DNA of 64,000 bases from Silicimonas sp. (GTDB lineage Bacteria; Pseudomonadota; Alphaproteobacteria; Rhodobacterales; Rhodobacteraceae): NCBI GenBank assembly GCA_022826385.1, contig JAJDUZ010000031.1, forward strand, positions 43,085 to 107,084, written 5' to 3'. The notes beneath the pieces were generated by a model, which worked only from the letters and a program-made list of their open reading frames with translations, was not told the origin of the DNA and searched no databases. Positions 17,314 through 25,629 of the stretch are shown piece after piece (within the stretch, counting starts at the first letter, position 1; the number at the start of each line of letters is the position of its first letter). The translations under genes and the position numbers were made by a program.

Positions 17314-18396
17314 TTATCCTTGTTCTTGTTCCAGCGTCAGCACCGTCGCCGGATCCACCGGCGCGCCGCCCTGCCTGAGTTCAATATAGAGCGTTTCGTT
17401 AAGATTGAGACTACTTCGGCCCTCGGCGACGTTCAAATTATCTTGTGCGGCCAATTGACCACGCCCTGCAAAGCCGATCGGGTCTCCTGGCGCCAGCACC
17501 TGCCCGATCTCGACGAAGCGCGTCGAAAGCCCGGCCAGAAGCAGCAATCGGGCGCCATCGGCTTCCAGGATGACAACCTCGCCCGCATCCGGGAATTCTC
17601 CTGAAAAACGGACGCTTAGAGCCGCCGGAGCGGTAACTAGCGCGCGCGGTGCCGTGGCCACCGACCATCCGGACCGATCGACATTTTCGCCAAATCCGAC
17701 CAGCAGCCGACCTGCCACCGGCGGACGCCACGCGGCTTGCCCCGTGCTGCTCGAATTTTCGCCATCGGACAGCAGACTGTCCGCCAATCCCGACAACGAG
17801 TCCGCACTGTTGATCAAAGCCTGCATCGCAGCTTCGTTGGTCCCGAGTCGCTCTGGCAGGTCATTTCGACCCGTCAAGGCGTCGCCCAGCGCCACCCGCG
17901 CGGTTTGAACCCCGGCCAATCCGTCTTCGAGCGTCGCGGTGACCCCGTCGATCAAGCTGCGCGTCTCGTCAAGCTCGATCAGCTGCGCTTCCAGCACCGC
18001 CGCGCGTTCAAACAACGTCGGAACCATGGATCGGGCCAGGGTGCCAGCCCGCAGCGTGTCCGCCGCGCTGCCGGGGTGCAAAAGGCTCTGGGTCTTAGCC
18101 TGCAACGTAGCGTTCTGCATTAGGGCCAGCAGGTTGGCCAAATCCGCATCTTCCGAGGCCAGCGCCGCCTCCAGCTCACGTTCTCGCAGGGTCAACCGCC
18201 GCAACTCGGCGCGCGTGGTGGCCAACCCGGCTTCATAAGCGCGCACGGCCTGCGTCAGGGCTGCCACGCGGTCGCCCGCGCGCTCGGCTGCAGCCAAAAC
18301 ATCCGCAGCTTCGCGCAGCTTCGCCTCGGCATTGGGCGATGTCTCTGCCGTGGCGGACCATGCCAGCAGGATCAACAGGAACGCGCACCGTTTCAT
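17314..18396 (-). CDS. EnvC-like murein hydrolase activator
   Basis: A 360-residue secreted protein: signal peptide (MKRCAFLLILLAWSATAE), a long coiled coil (about 22-215) and a C-terminal M23/LytM-like domain (about 235-350, GRLLVGFGENVDRSGWSVATAP ... LYIELRQGGAPVDP). The LytM domain lacks the canonical HxxxD and HxH zinc ligands, as in EnvC, so it should activate amidases and not cut murein itself. Its ATG overlaps the gpmI stop (ATGA), and its stop is 3 nt from ctpA. Confidence 0.88.
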   Translation of the reverse strand: MKRCAFLLILLAWSATAETSPNAEAKLREAADVLAAAERAGDRVAALTQAVRAYEAGLATTRAELRRLTLRERELEAALASEDADLANLLALMQNATLQAKTQSLLHPGSAADTLRAGTLARSMVPTLFERAAVLEAQLIELDETRSLIDGVTATLEDGLAGVQTARVALGDALTGRNDLPERLGTNEAAMQALINSADSLSGLADSLLSDGENSSSTGQAAWRPPVAGRLLVGFGENVDRSGWSVATAPRALVTAPAALSVRFSGEFPDAGEVVILEADGARLLLLAGLSTRFVEIGQVLAPGDPIGFAGRGQLAAQDNLNVAEGRSSLNLNETLYIELRQGGAPVDPATVLTLEQEQG

Positions 18397-19943
18397 CTTT
18401 TGAGCAGGCTCTGCCCCGTCATCTCGGGCGGCACGTCCAACCCCATCAGATCAAGCACGGTCGGCGCAAGATCGGCCAGCCTTCCTGCAGACAGCGTGGC
18501 GCCTTCCGGCGCACCGATCACCGCAACCGGCACAAGATTTGTCGTATGCGCGGTGTGCGGCCCGCCGGTGTCAGGATCAACCATGGTTTCGCAATTGCCG
18601 TGATCCGCGGTCAGAACCATCGCGCCACCGGCCGCGTCCAACGCCGCCAGAACCTGCCCCAACCCCTGATCGACGGCTTCACAGGCTTTCATCGCCGCCG
18701 CCAGATCACCGGTATGCCCCACCATGTCGGGATTGGCATAGTTGACAACGATCAGATCATACCCGGCCTCAATCGCGCCCACGAAGCGCTCGGTCACTTC
18801 CGCCGCCGACATCTCGGGCTGCAGGTCATAGGTCGCAACCTTGGGTGATTTCGGCATGAAACGATCTTCGCCGGGCTCGGGGTCTTCCTTGCCGCCGTTC
18901 AGAAAGAACGTCACATGCGGATACTTCTCGGTCTCGGCCAACCGAAACTGGGTCTTGCCCTGCTTAGCGACCCACGCCCCCAACGTGTTCTCAATCTTCC
19001 GCTTGGGGAAAACGGTGGTCATGTAGTCATTATGGGCATCTGAATACTCGACCATGCCCAACAGCGCCGAAAGCTCCAGCGACGCACCGCGGTCAAACCC
19101 GTCAAAGGCCGGGTCCCCAATCGCGGCAAGGATTTCACGCGCCCGATCCGCCCGAAAATTGATGAAGAAGAGCCCGTCCCCCTCACCGAACCCCGAGTAC
19201 CCTTCCACGATGGATGGCTTGACGAATTCGTCACCCTCGTCCCGCACTTCATACGAAGCGTCGATGGCATCTTCCGCTTCGGCATACCAGCCGCCCTTGG
19301 TGAAAGCGTCGGGGTCAACGCCCGCGTAAGCCGTCATCGCACGATAAGCGGCTTCGACACGCTCCCAGCGATTGTCCCGATCCATCGCATAGTACCGTCC
19401 GGTCACCGTCGCGATCCGTGCACCCGCGGGCAACGCGGCTTCAAGCGCGGCCAGTTGATCCTTGCCCGACCGGGGCGGCACATCGCGCCCATCGGTGATC
19501 GCGTGGACCCAAACCTGCAAGCCGCGATCCGTCAACGCCTTGGCGGCTGCGACGACATGCGACTGGTGCGAATGCACACCTCCCGGCGAGACAAGGCCCG
19601 CAATGTGCGCCACGCCGCCCGCGCCTGCGACCGCCGCGGCGAACTCTGATATCGCAGCCGCTTCGAAGAACGATCCATCCTCAATCGCAAGATCGATCTG
19701 CCCAAGGTCCATCGCCACCACGCGACCAGCGCCAATATTTGTGTGCCCCACTTCCGAATTGCCCATCTGCCCGGTCGGCAGACCGACATCGCGCCCAAAG
19801 GTCACAAGGGTCGCATGCGGACAGGTTTCCATGATCCGATCGAAATTCGGCGTCGCGGCCAATTTCGGCGCATTGGCCTCGGCCTGGTCGCGCAGGCCCC
19901 ATCCGTCGAGGATACACAGAACAACAGGTTTAGGAGTGCTCAT
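18393..19943 (-). CDS. gpmI: 2,3-bisphosphoglycerate-independent phosphoglycerate mutase
   Basis: Interconverts 3- and 2-phosphoglycerate in glycolysis using two Mn ions. The 516-residue alkaline-phosphatase-fold enzyme shows LCILDGWGLRD (metal Asp), the phospho-Ser region LPTGQMGNSEVGHTNIGAGR, HAITDGRDVPPRSG, NFRADRARE and the C-terminal metal motifs NYANPDMVGHTGD and TADHGNCE. The start is taken at MSTPKPVVL, preceded by a purine-rich site; the 11 codons before it are Arg/Pro-rich and unlikely. First gene of the gpmI-envC-ctpA operon. Confidence 0.96.
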   Translation of the reverse strand: MSTPKPVVLCILDGWGLRDQAEANAPKLAATPNFDRIMETCPHATLVTFGRDVGLPTGQMGNSEVGHTNIGAGRVVAMDLGQIDLAIEDGSFFEAAAISEFAAAVAGAGGVAHIAGLVSPGGVHSHQSHVVAAAKALTDRGLQVWVHAITDGRDVPPRSGKDQLAALEAALPAGARIATVTGRYYAMDRDNRWERVEAAYRAMTAYAGVDPDAFTKGGWYAEAEDAIDASYEVRDEGDEFVKPSIVEGYSGFGEGDGLFFINFRADRAREILAAIGDPAFDGFDRGASLELSALLGMVEYSDAHNDYMTTVFPKRKIENTLGAWVAKQGKTQFRLAETEKYPHVTFFLNGGKEDPEPGEDRFMPKSPKVATYDLQPEMSAAEVTERFVGAIEAGYDLIVVNYANPDMVGHTGDLAAAMKACEAVDQGLGQVLAALDAAGGAMVLTADHGNCETMVDPDTGGPHTAHTTNLVPVAVIGAPEGATLSAGRLADLAPTVLDLMGLDVPPEMTGQSLLKR

Positions 19944-20042
19944 TGGGCGCCTCGTCTCTGGTGGTCTGCGCCTCATAGCGCATTTTCCGCCTAAGCTGAA
20001 TCGCCAAAATCACCCCAGACGAACTCTCGGCAAAGCCCCTTC

Positions 20043-20100
20043 CTTCGCCTTTTTCAAAATATCCCGGGAGGGTCCGGGAGGGCAGTGCCCTCCCGGCGGA
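20043..20100 (-). repeat. intergenic stem-loop repeat, copy 2
   Basis: A perfect 10-bp stem with an AGT loop (about 20074-20096), followed on the minus strand by GGGATATTTTGAAAAAGGCG. It lies just after the stop of the exonuclease gene at 20132, in terminator position, and shares the core and the flanking ATATTT and GGCGAAGG boxes with the other copies. Confidence 0.75.
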
Positions 20101-20131
20101 TCGGCGACGCAGGCGTCGAACCCAAAAAGGA

Positions 20132-21133
20132 TCACTCCCTGTCCTCGGTCTCGTCGCCAAACTCGGTTTCGACGATCCCCGCATCGTAGCCCTGTTCCGA
20201 CAAATACCTCTGAAACACCGACGTATAGCCATGCGTCACGAACACCCGTTCGGCACCCGTCTCGCGAATGGCCGTGTTCAGACCGGCCCAATCAGCATGA
20301 TCCGACATCACGAAGCCCCGGTCCGCCGCACGCCGCCGCCGCACGCCGCGAAGGGCCATCCAGCCGCTGGCGAAGGCCGTCGACGCAGGTTTGAACCGGC
20401 CCGCCCAGGTCGAGCCCAGTGCCGAAGGCGGGGCAAGCACGAACGCGCCCCGCATTGCCTTCACGTCTGTATCGGACGTCACGTGATGCGTCTCCGGCAA
20501 ACCAATCCCCTGCCCGCGCAGCACTTCATTGGTCGCCTCGACCGCGCCATGACACAGGATCGGCCCGATCGAGGGATCGAGCGCCGCAAGGATGCGCTGT
20601 GCCTTGCCCAGAGAATAGGCCCCGCAGATCGAGAACACGCCCGCTGCCGCATTTGCCCGCCACCAGGCGTTGATCTCGTCTGCCACGACCTTGGAGGGGG
20701 CCCAGTTGAAGACCGGCAGACCGAAGGTGCATTCGGTGATGAAGGTGTTGCAGCGAACGGGTTCGAACGGCGTGTTGATCCCGTCGGTCTGCAATTTGTA
20801 GTCGCCCGATACCACCCAGACCTCGCCCCCCCGCTCTACACGGATCTGGGCGGAACCCGGGACGTGCCCGGCGGGGTGGAAGCTGAAGCGGACACCGTTG
20901 ATCTCGACCGTTTCGCCATAGGGCACGGTGTCCAGCGCAATCTCGCCCAGACGATGCCGGATTACCGGGGCGGCTTCGGCAGTCGACAGATAGTGCCCCA
21001 TGCCAGGACGCGCATGGTCCGCGTGCCCGTGCGTAATCAGGGCACGGTCCACCGGGCGCCAAGGGTCGATGTAAATGTCGGCCTCGGGGCAATAAATACC
21101 GCGAGGGGCAAAGATCAGAAGCGTGTCGCTCAT
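20132..21133 (-). CDS. ligase-associated-type DNA exonuclease (metallo-beta-lactamase/beta-CASP fold)
   Basis: A 333-residue metallo-beta-lactamase protein with the zinc motif LITHGHADHARPG, further ligands in FHPAGHVPGSAQI and VVSGDYK, and a beta-CASP-like C-terminal part ending SDHADWAGL and VTHGYTSVFQRYL. This matches the family annotated as ligase-associated DNA exonuclease, normally encoded beside an ATP-dependent DNA ligase and an Lhr-type helicase. Neither partner is in this window. Instead its start overlaps the stop of a molybdopterin-binding protein. Confidence 0.85.
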   Translation of the reverse strand: MSDTLLIFAPRGIYCPEADIYIDPWRPVDRALITHGHADHARPGMGHYLSTAEAAPVIRHRLGEIALDTVPYGETVEINGVRFSFHPAGHVPGSAQIRVERGGEVWVVSGDYKLQTDGINTPFEPVRCNTFITECTFGLPVFNWAPSKVVADEINAWWRANAAAGVFSICGAYSLGKAQRILAALDPSIGPILCHGAVEATNEVLRGQGIGLPETHHVTSDTDVKAMRGAFVLAPPSALGSTWAGRFKPASTAFASGWMALRGVRRRRAADRGFVMSDHADWAGLNTAIRETGAERVFVTHGYTSVFQRYLSEQGYDAGIVETEFGDETEDRE

Positions 21134-22122
21134 GCTTTCGGGCGGCGCGGCTGCGGGCGGCCCGGCATTTCCTTCAAAAGACCGCCAACACCCATCGCTG
21201 CAACATCATCCGAGGTCACAGGCAGACCCGCCGAAAGCCGTTCAAGCACCCAATCCACACCATTCAGCGCAGGTGAACGGGCGCAGCCCGGCAGGCCGAC
21301 CACAGGTGCATCCGCGTATTCTCCGAGAAACAGAAGATTGCCGGGGTCGACCGGCATGCCGAACCGCGTGATCTGTCCCCCGGCCTCGACAACGCCAGCG
21401 GGGGCCACATCGCCACGGTCAGACGTGGCCGAGGCACCAAGGATCAGGGTGAGGTCGACACCCGGCTTCAAAGCACCGGCGACCGCCATGGTCTCGTGCG
21501 GGACCGTGTTGACAAACGCCAGATCATAGCCAAGCGCCGCCAGTCGCGCCCGCACGACCTCTTCACCTTTGACCAGCAGGCTGTCCTTGAAACCCGGTGT
21601 CCGGGTCATCACCAGACGCGCCGATCCGCCGCGAAACGGCAGCAGCGTCAGTGCAGCGCTTTGCAAGCAAACTTCGCCTGCCGCCACCACGGTCTCGGGC
21701 AAGCCATAAGGAATGATCTTGACGGTTCCGACCAACTGGTCCGCCTCGACGCGCATCAGGTCGGGCAAAGTGGCCAGCGACAAGCCTTCGTCGACGCGGT
21801 TCAACGCATCAACGGCAGCGGCATCGACCCGCACGACGCCAGCACGCTCGGCAATCACGTTGGCCCGACCTGTGAAGGCAGGCCCAAGGCGCAATCCGTC
21901 AGCCTCAAGCAAACGGCCAATTCGCAAGGCAGCCTCGTCTTCGGTCACGTCCGAGGCTTCCAGCCGCGCAATGACGACAGTATCGTACCCGGAATCTGCC
22001 AGCGCCGCGACGTCGCCTTCGGCAAGAACGGTCCCCTTTTTCAGAACACCCGTCGTCAGACGCAACGAATGCGCAAGGATACCGCCCTCGGCATTCGCCA
22101 CCGGGACCCGGTCAAAGTTCAC
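21130..22122 (-). CDS. molybdopterin-binding domain protein
   Basis: A 330-residue protein with an N-terminal segment like the AllB/MoeA-related start (GGILAHSLRLTTGVLKKGTVL) and a C-terminal MoaB/MogA-type fold. The fold is marked by LTLILGASATSDRGDVAPAGVVEAGGQITRFGMPVDPGNLLFLGEY and VVGLPGCARSPALNGVDWVL (given as separate motif regions at about 215-290). Proteins of this kind accompany XdhC and probably handle molybdenum cofactor for xanthine dehydrogenase-type enzymes. Both ends overlap neighbours by 4 nt. Confidence 0.82.
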   Translation of the reverse strand: MNFDRVPVANAEGGILAHSLRLTTGVLKKGTVLAEGDVAALADSGYDTVVIARLEASDVTEDEAALRIGRLLEADGLRLGPAFTGRANVIAERAGVVRVDAAAVDALNRVDEGLSLATLPDLMRVEADQLVGTVKIIPYGLPETVVAAGEVCLQSAALTLLPFRGGSARLVMTRTPGFKDSLLVKGEEVVRARLAALGYDLAFVNTVPHETMAVAGALKPGVDLTLILGASATSDRGDVAPAGVVEAGGQITRFGMPVDPGNLLFLGEYADAPVVGLPGCARSPALNGVDWVLERLSAGLPVTSDDVAAMGVGGLLKEMPGRPQPRRPKA

Positions 22123-23120
22123 GCTGCACCCGGCCGTGTGTCTGGTCGACGCAACCGCTCGGTCATTTCCCCCATGATCGAAACTGCAATCTCAGCGGGC
22201 GACGCCGCCCCGATGTCGAGCCCGACCGGCCCGTCGATCCGCGCAATCGCATCGTCGCTCAGCCCCGCTTCCTGCAGGGCGGCCACCCGCTTGCCATGCG
22301 TCCGTGTCGACCCCAGCGCACCGATGTAGAACGCCTCGCTTGCCAGCGCCGTCTGCAAGGCAGGCGTGTCGATCTTCGGATCGTGGCTCAGCGTGACCAC
22401 CGCCGTCCGCGTGTCCAACCCATAGGCCTCAAGCGCTTCGTCCGGCCAGCCTTCCAGAAAGGTCTCGCCCGGAAACCGTTCGGCCGAAGCGAAACTGTCC
22501 CGCGGGTCCGAAATCACGATGTCATATCCCGCCAGCCGCGCCATCTGCACCAAAGGCTGCGCGATATGAACCGCACCGACGATCACCAACCGCAAAGGCG
22601 GGTTGTGCACGCCCCGGAAGACCGCGCCGTCGCGCGCCGACTTGTCCGTCCGAAACCGCGCTTCTGCTTCGTCATCCGCCCGATCCCGTTCCACCAGACG
22701 CCGCGACCAGGTCTCGGTGTCCACTTCCCAGACCACCGGCCGCCGCGCCGCGCGGGCGGCAACGAGGGCCCGCAGTTCCTCAACCGAAGGGCCCTGTCCG
22801 ACACCGACCGGTTCGACCATCACCTCGATCTGTCCGCCGCAGGCCAGCCCGACCTCGAACGCGGTGTCATCCGAGACCCCGAAGCTCAACACCCGGCAAG
22901 TGCCGTCACCCATCGCCTCGACCGCTTCCATGATGACCGCGCCTTCGACACAGCCACCCGAGACCGAGCCTTCGAAGGCCATGTCGCCATCCACCACCAG
23001 CTGCGAGCCGACCGGGCGCGGTGCCGAGCCCCAGGTCGTCACCACGGTCGCCAGGGCCACGCGGCGACCAGCCTCGATCCAGGCCAGCGCGGTTTCCGGT
23101 ATGCTGTTCTGCGCGTCCAT
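22119..23120 (-). CDS. XdhC/CoxI family protein
   Basis: A 333-residue XdhC/CoxI protein that inserts or sulfurates molybdenum cofactor for molybdenum hydroxylases. The N-terminal CoxI domain has LATVVTTWGSAPRPVGSQL and GSVSGGCVEGAV with the conserved Cys, then GLACGGQIEVMVEP. The C-terminal Rossmann part shows RLVIVGAVHIAQPLVQMA and YIGALGSTRTHGKR. The start at 23120 has GGAG upstream; the 98-codon open extension beyond it crosses the candidate sRNA region and is not protein-like. No xanthine dehydrogenase gene is in the window. Confidence 0.9.
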   Translation of the reverse strand: MDAQNSIPETALAWIEAGRRVALATVVTTWGSAPRPVGSQLVVDGDMAFEGSVSGGCVEGAVIMEAVEAMGDGTCRVLSFGVSDDTAFEVGLACGGQIEVMVEPVGVGQGPSVEELRALVAARAARRPVVWEVDTETWSRRLVERDRADDEAEARFRTDKSARDGAVFRGVHNPPLRLVIVGAVHIAQPLVQMARLAGYDIVISDPRDSFASAERFPGETFLEGWPDEALEAYGLDTRTAVVTLSHDPKIDTPALQTALASEAFYIGALGSTRTHGKRVAALQEAGLSDDAIARIDGPVGLDIGAASPAEIAVSIMGEMTERLRRPDTRPGAA

Positions 23121-23194
23121 ATCGTCTCCTTCGGGGCAACTATATCGCCCGAATTTCACCATGTTCCACCCAGATAAGACCTTTGACTGGCCAT

Positions 23195-23298
23195 AAATAG
23201 GTCCGAATTCGAGGCGATTGTTTCCAGTGTAGGCACCAAGCGTGCCTCCATCTTCCTCCCTGACTGGACAGGCCGTCTCTATAGACGGCCTTTTTTTT
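23195..23298 (+). ncRNA. candidate small RNA with CCTCC motifs and its own terminator
   Basis: No plus-strand gene precedes the strong terminator at 23270-23298, yet a 250-nt gap lies between XdhC (minus) and the lipoprotein gene (plus). Just before the terminator are a hairpin (23231-23236 with 23242-23247) and a single-stranded linker rich in pyrimidines with CCTCC and CCTCCC, complementary to Shine-Dalgarno sequences. Hairpin, anti-SD linker and terminator is the layout of trans-acting small RNAs; C-rich CCUCC sRNAs are known in Rhodobacter. The 5' end is uncertain (TTGACT at 23183-23188 is a possible -35). Confidence 0.5.
23270..23298 (+). terminator. Rho-independent terminator
   Basis: A 9-bp perfect stem (23270-23278 with 23283-23291), 4-nt loop and eight T residues (23291-23298). 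It is the strongest terminator in the window and is not downstream of any annotated plus-strand gene. Confidence 0.9.
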
Positions 23299-23373
23299 GT
23301 TGTGCCGAATTGAGACCACAATTTCCGATCAACCATTCCATCACGTGATTCATTTGATGACAGGAACCCATTC

Positions 23374-23724
23374 ATGACACGCCATTTGAACCTTCCCGCT
23401 CTTCTCGCATGCATTGGCCTTACCGCCTGTGGAAGCGCCGGCGATATCTCGCAGCGTAACCCGAATTACTTTGGCGCCTCTCTGAAAAGCGGCGTCATGA
23501 CCGGCACTTACAATCCCGCAGGCTTTACGGGCGAGGTTGTGCAAAACCAGCTGAAAAGCATGTGCGTCGGCGAGCGGATCGGTTCGTTCAAACAAGGCCG
23601 AACCTCCGACGGGCTGATGGCGTTCGAGGCCCGCTGCGCGTCGGGAGCGACGATGTCGCGCGCCTTCATCGAAGTCGAGCGCATGCCGAACGGAAACTTC
23701 TCGGTCGAAGTCCTGGGCTCGTAA
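23374..23724 (+). CDS. small lipoprotein
   Basis: A 116-residue protein with a lipoprotein signal peptide: hydrophobic residues 6-18 and the lipobox LTAC (Cys at about 19). The mature part has a segment GVMTGTYNPAGFTGEVVQNQL, two further Cys (MCVGER, ARCASG) that may form a disulfide, and ends in FIEVERMPNGNFSVEVLGS. No family recognised. It is convergent with panB (gap 6 nt) and lies downstream of the candidate sRNA terminator. Confidence 0.75.
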   Translation: MTRHLNLPALLACIGLTACGSAGDISQRNPNYFGASLKSGVMTGTYNPAGFTGEVVQNQLKSMCVGERIGSFKQGRTSDGLMAFEARCASGATMSRAFIEVERMPNGNFSVEVLGS

Positions 23725-23730
23725 GGCCCG

Positions 23731-24543
23731 CTATCGATAAACCTCGTCCTCGGTCGGGAAGGCGCGCGCCTTCACCTCGTCGGCATAGGTGCTGACGGCC
23801 TTCTCGATCTGGGGCCCAAGATCGCCATAGACCTTGACGAATTTCGGGGTCCACTCGTTCAGACCCAGCATGTCTTCCAGCACAAGGATCTGGCCGTCAC
23901 ACTCGACCGAGGCCCCGATCCCGATCGTGGGAATGTCGACCTGCTTGGTGATCTTGGCGGCCAGAGGCTCGACCATGCCTTCCAGCACCAGCGCGAAGGC
24001 CCCGGCTTCCGACACGGCTTTGGCGTCGTCTTCATGCGCCTTCCACGTCTCCTCGTCGCGGCCCTGGGTCTTGAAGCCGCCCATCACGTGGCTCGATTGC
24101 GGTGTCAGCCCGGTATGCGCCATCACCGGGATGCCGCGTTCGACAAGGAAATGAATGGTCTCGGCCATGCGGGCGCCGCCTTCCAGCTTCACCGCACCGC
24201 AGCCGGTTGCCTTCATGATCTTGGCAGCATTCCGGAAGGCCATGTTCGGGCTTTCCTCATAGGTGCCAAACGGCATGTCGACCACGATCAGGGCCCGCTG
24301 CGTCCCCCGCACCACGGCTTTTCCGTGCATGATCATCAGGTCCAGCGGAACCCCCACGGTGGTCTCCATCCCGTGCATCACCATGCCCAGACTGTCGCCC
24401 ACCAGAATGAAATCGGCATACTTGTCCACGATCGCCGCCGTATGTGCGTGATACGAGGTCAGCGACACAATCGGCTCGCCGCCCTTACGTGCAGCCAGTT
24501 GCGGCACCGTCATCCGGCGGACTCTTTCGGTTTGCGAGCTCAT
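23731..24543 (-). CDS. panB: 3-methyl-2-oxobutanoate hydroxymethyltransferase
   Basis: PanB adds a hydroxymethyl group from methylene-THF to alpha-ketoisovalerate, giving ketopantoate for pantothenate and CoA. The 270-residue protein shows [27 protein letters not shown] (as consecutive family blocks), [30 protein letters not shown] and [22 protein letters not shown]. Metal ligands are the Asp in VGDSLG and the conserved Glu in KLEGG. Its start overlaps the panC stop (ATGA). Confidence 0.97.
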   Translation of the reverse strand: MSSQTERVRRMTVPQLAARKGGEPIVSLTSYHAHTAAIVDKYADFILVGDSLGMVMHGMETTVGVPLDLMIMHGKAVVRGTQRALIVVDMPFGTYEESPNMAFRNAAKIMKATGCGAVKLEGGARMAETIHFLVERGIPVMAHTGLTPQSSHVMGGFKTQGRDEETWKAHEDDAKAVSEAGAFALVLEGMVEPLAAKITKQVDIPTIGIGASVECDGQILVLEDMLGLNEWTPKFVKVYGDLGPQIEKAVSTYADEVKARAFPTEDEVYR

Positions 24544-25385
24544 GGCGCGATCTCCCTCTGATCGATCAACAGGACACTGCCGAATTCGGCCGACAGCATG
24601 ATGGCGATTTTGCCGGTCACCGGTCCCGAGACCGGGGTCAACGTCTCGGCAGCAACAATATCGACGGCACGCAACGTGGCGCGTGGCTCGGACCGGATGA
24701 CAGCGCGAATAGCGTCCCCCAATGCCTCGACTGTCGTTCCCCCAGCCACCAACCGCTCGGCCTCGCTCAGACTGCGGTTCAGCACCACGGCCGCCGCACG
24801 ATCCGCCTCGGTCAGGCGCACGTTTCGCGACGACATCGCCAACCCGTCGGGTTCCCGAACGGTTGGCACGCCGACGATCGCCAAGGGAAAATGCAGATCG
24901 CGCACCATACGGCGAATGACCTGCAATTGCTGATAATCCTTCTCGCCGAAATACGCAGCATCCGGCAGGCAGATGTTGAAAAGCCGGGCCACGACCGTCG
25001 CCACGCCGCGAAAATGCCCGGGCCGGACCTTGCCATGCAGCTTGTTGGCAAGCTCGGTCGTCTCGACGATGGTCTCGTCACCCGGCGGATAGATCACAGC
25101 CACCTCAGGCAGAAACAGCGCATCCACGCCCTCGCCCTTCAGCAGATCAATATCGCGCGCATCGTCCGAAGGGTAATGCGCCAGATCGGCCACTTCCCCG
25201 AATTGCGTCGGATTGACGAAGATCGTCGCCACCACCCGGTCGTGATCCGCCCGCGCCCGCCGCATCAGGGTCAGATGACCCTCGTGCAATGCGCCCATCG
25301 TCGTCACAAGGCCCACGCTTTCGCCGGCGCGCTTGTAGCCCGCCACCACGGACCGGATATCTTCGACGCTTGCACAAATCTCCAT
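24540..25385 (-). CDS. panC: pantothenate synthetase
   Basis: PanC condenses pantoate with beta-alanine using ATP. The 281-residue protein has the nucleotidyl-transferase-fold signature [48 protein letters not shown] and the KMSKS-like MSSRNVRLT. The start (ATG 25385, MEICASV) is preferred over long upstream extensions that run through the repeat element. It precedes panB in a two-gene operon; panD is absent here. Confidence 0.96.
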   Translation of the reverse strand: MEICASVEDIRSVVAGYKRAGESVGLVTTMGALHEGHLTLMRRARADHDRVVATIFVNPTQFGEVADLAHYPSDDARDIDLLKGEGVDALFLPEVAVIYPPGDETIVETTELANKLHGKVRPGHFRGVATVVARLFNICLPDAAYFGEKDYQQLQVIRRMVRDLHFPLAIVGVPTVREPDGLAMSSRNVRLTEADRAAAVVLNRSLSEAERLVAGGTTVEALGDAIRAVIRSEPRATLRAVDIVAAETLTPVSGPVTGKIAIMLSAEFGSVLLIDQREIAP

Positions 25386-25436
25386 GTGGTCTCTGGTACC
25401 GCTCCACAGACCGATCCTCAAGCGCACACACGCCCC

Positions 25437-25525
25437 CTTCGCCTGTTCGCAAATACTCCGGGGGTGTGCGAGGGGGCAGCGCCCCCTCGCCCGGCGCGAC
25501 GCGCAACGCGCGGCGCAAAACCTCG
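25437..25525 (-). repeat. intergenic stem-loop repeat, copy 3
   Basis: A perfect 9-bp stem with AGC loop (25469-25477/25481-25489), next to CTTCGCCTGTTCGCAAATACTCC and a GCGGCGCAAAACC box. Unlike copies 1, 2 and 4 it lies between divergent genes (panC minus, flavoprotein plus), in the 5' region of panC, where no upstream minus-strand gene needs terminating. Confidence 0.75.
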
Positions 25526-25629
25526 TGTGACGCGGCACGCGTCGCATTCAAGCGCTATCCGGTCGGATGGACCACGGCCCGCCCCTCGGAATAGTCTAGC
25601 CTCGCCCGCAAACTGCAGGAGAGTGCCCC

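Noticed and set aside
15778..17604. Plus-strand ORF of 608 codons opposite ctpA
   Set aside because: Antisense to a complete S41 protease with signal peptide and catalytic residues; no recognisable motifs.
22119..23414. Extended XdhC frame starting at 23414
   Set aside because: The first 98 codons show no similarity to XdhC, cross the sRNA-like terminator and lack an RBS; the start at 23120 has GGAG and the family N-terminus.
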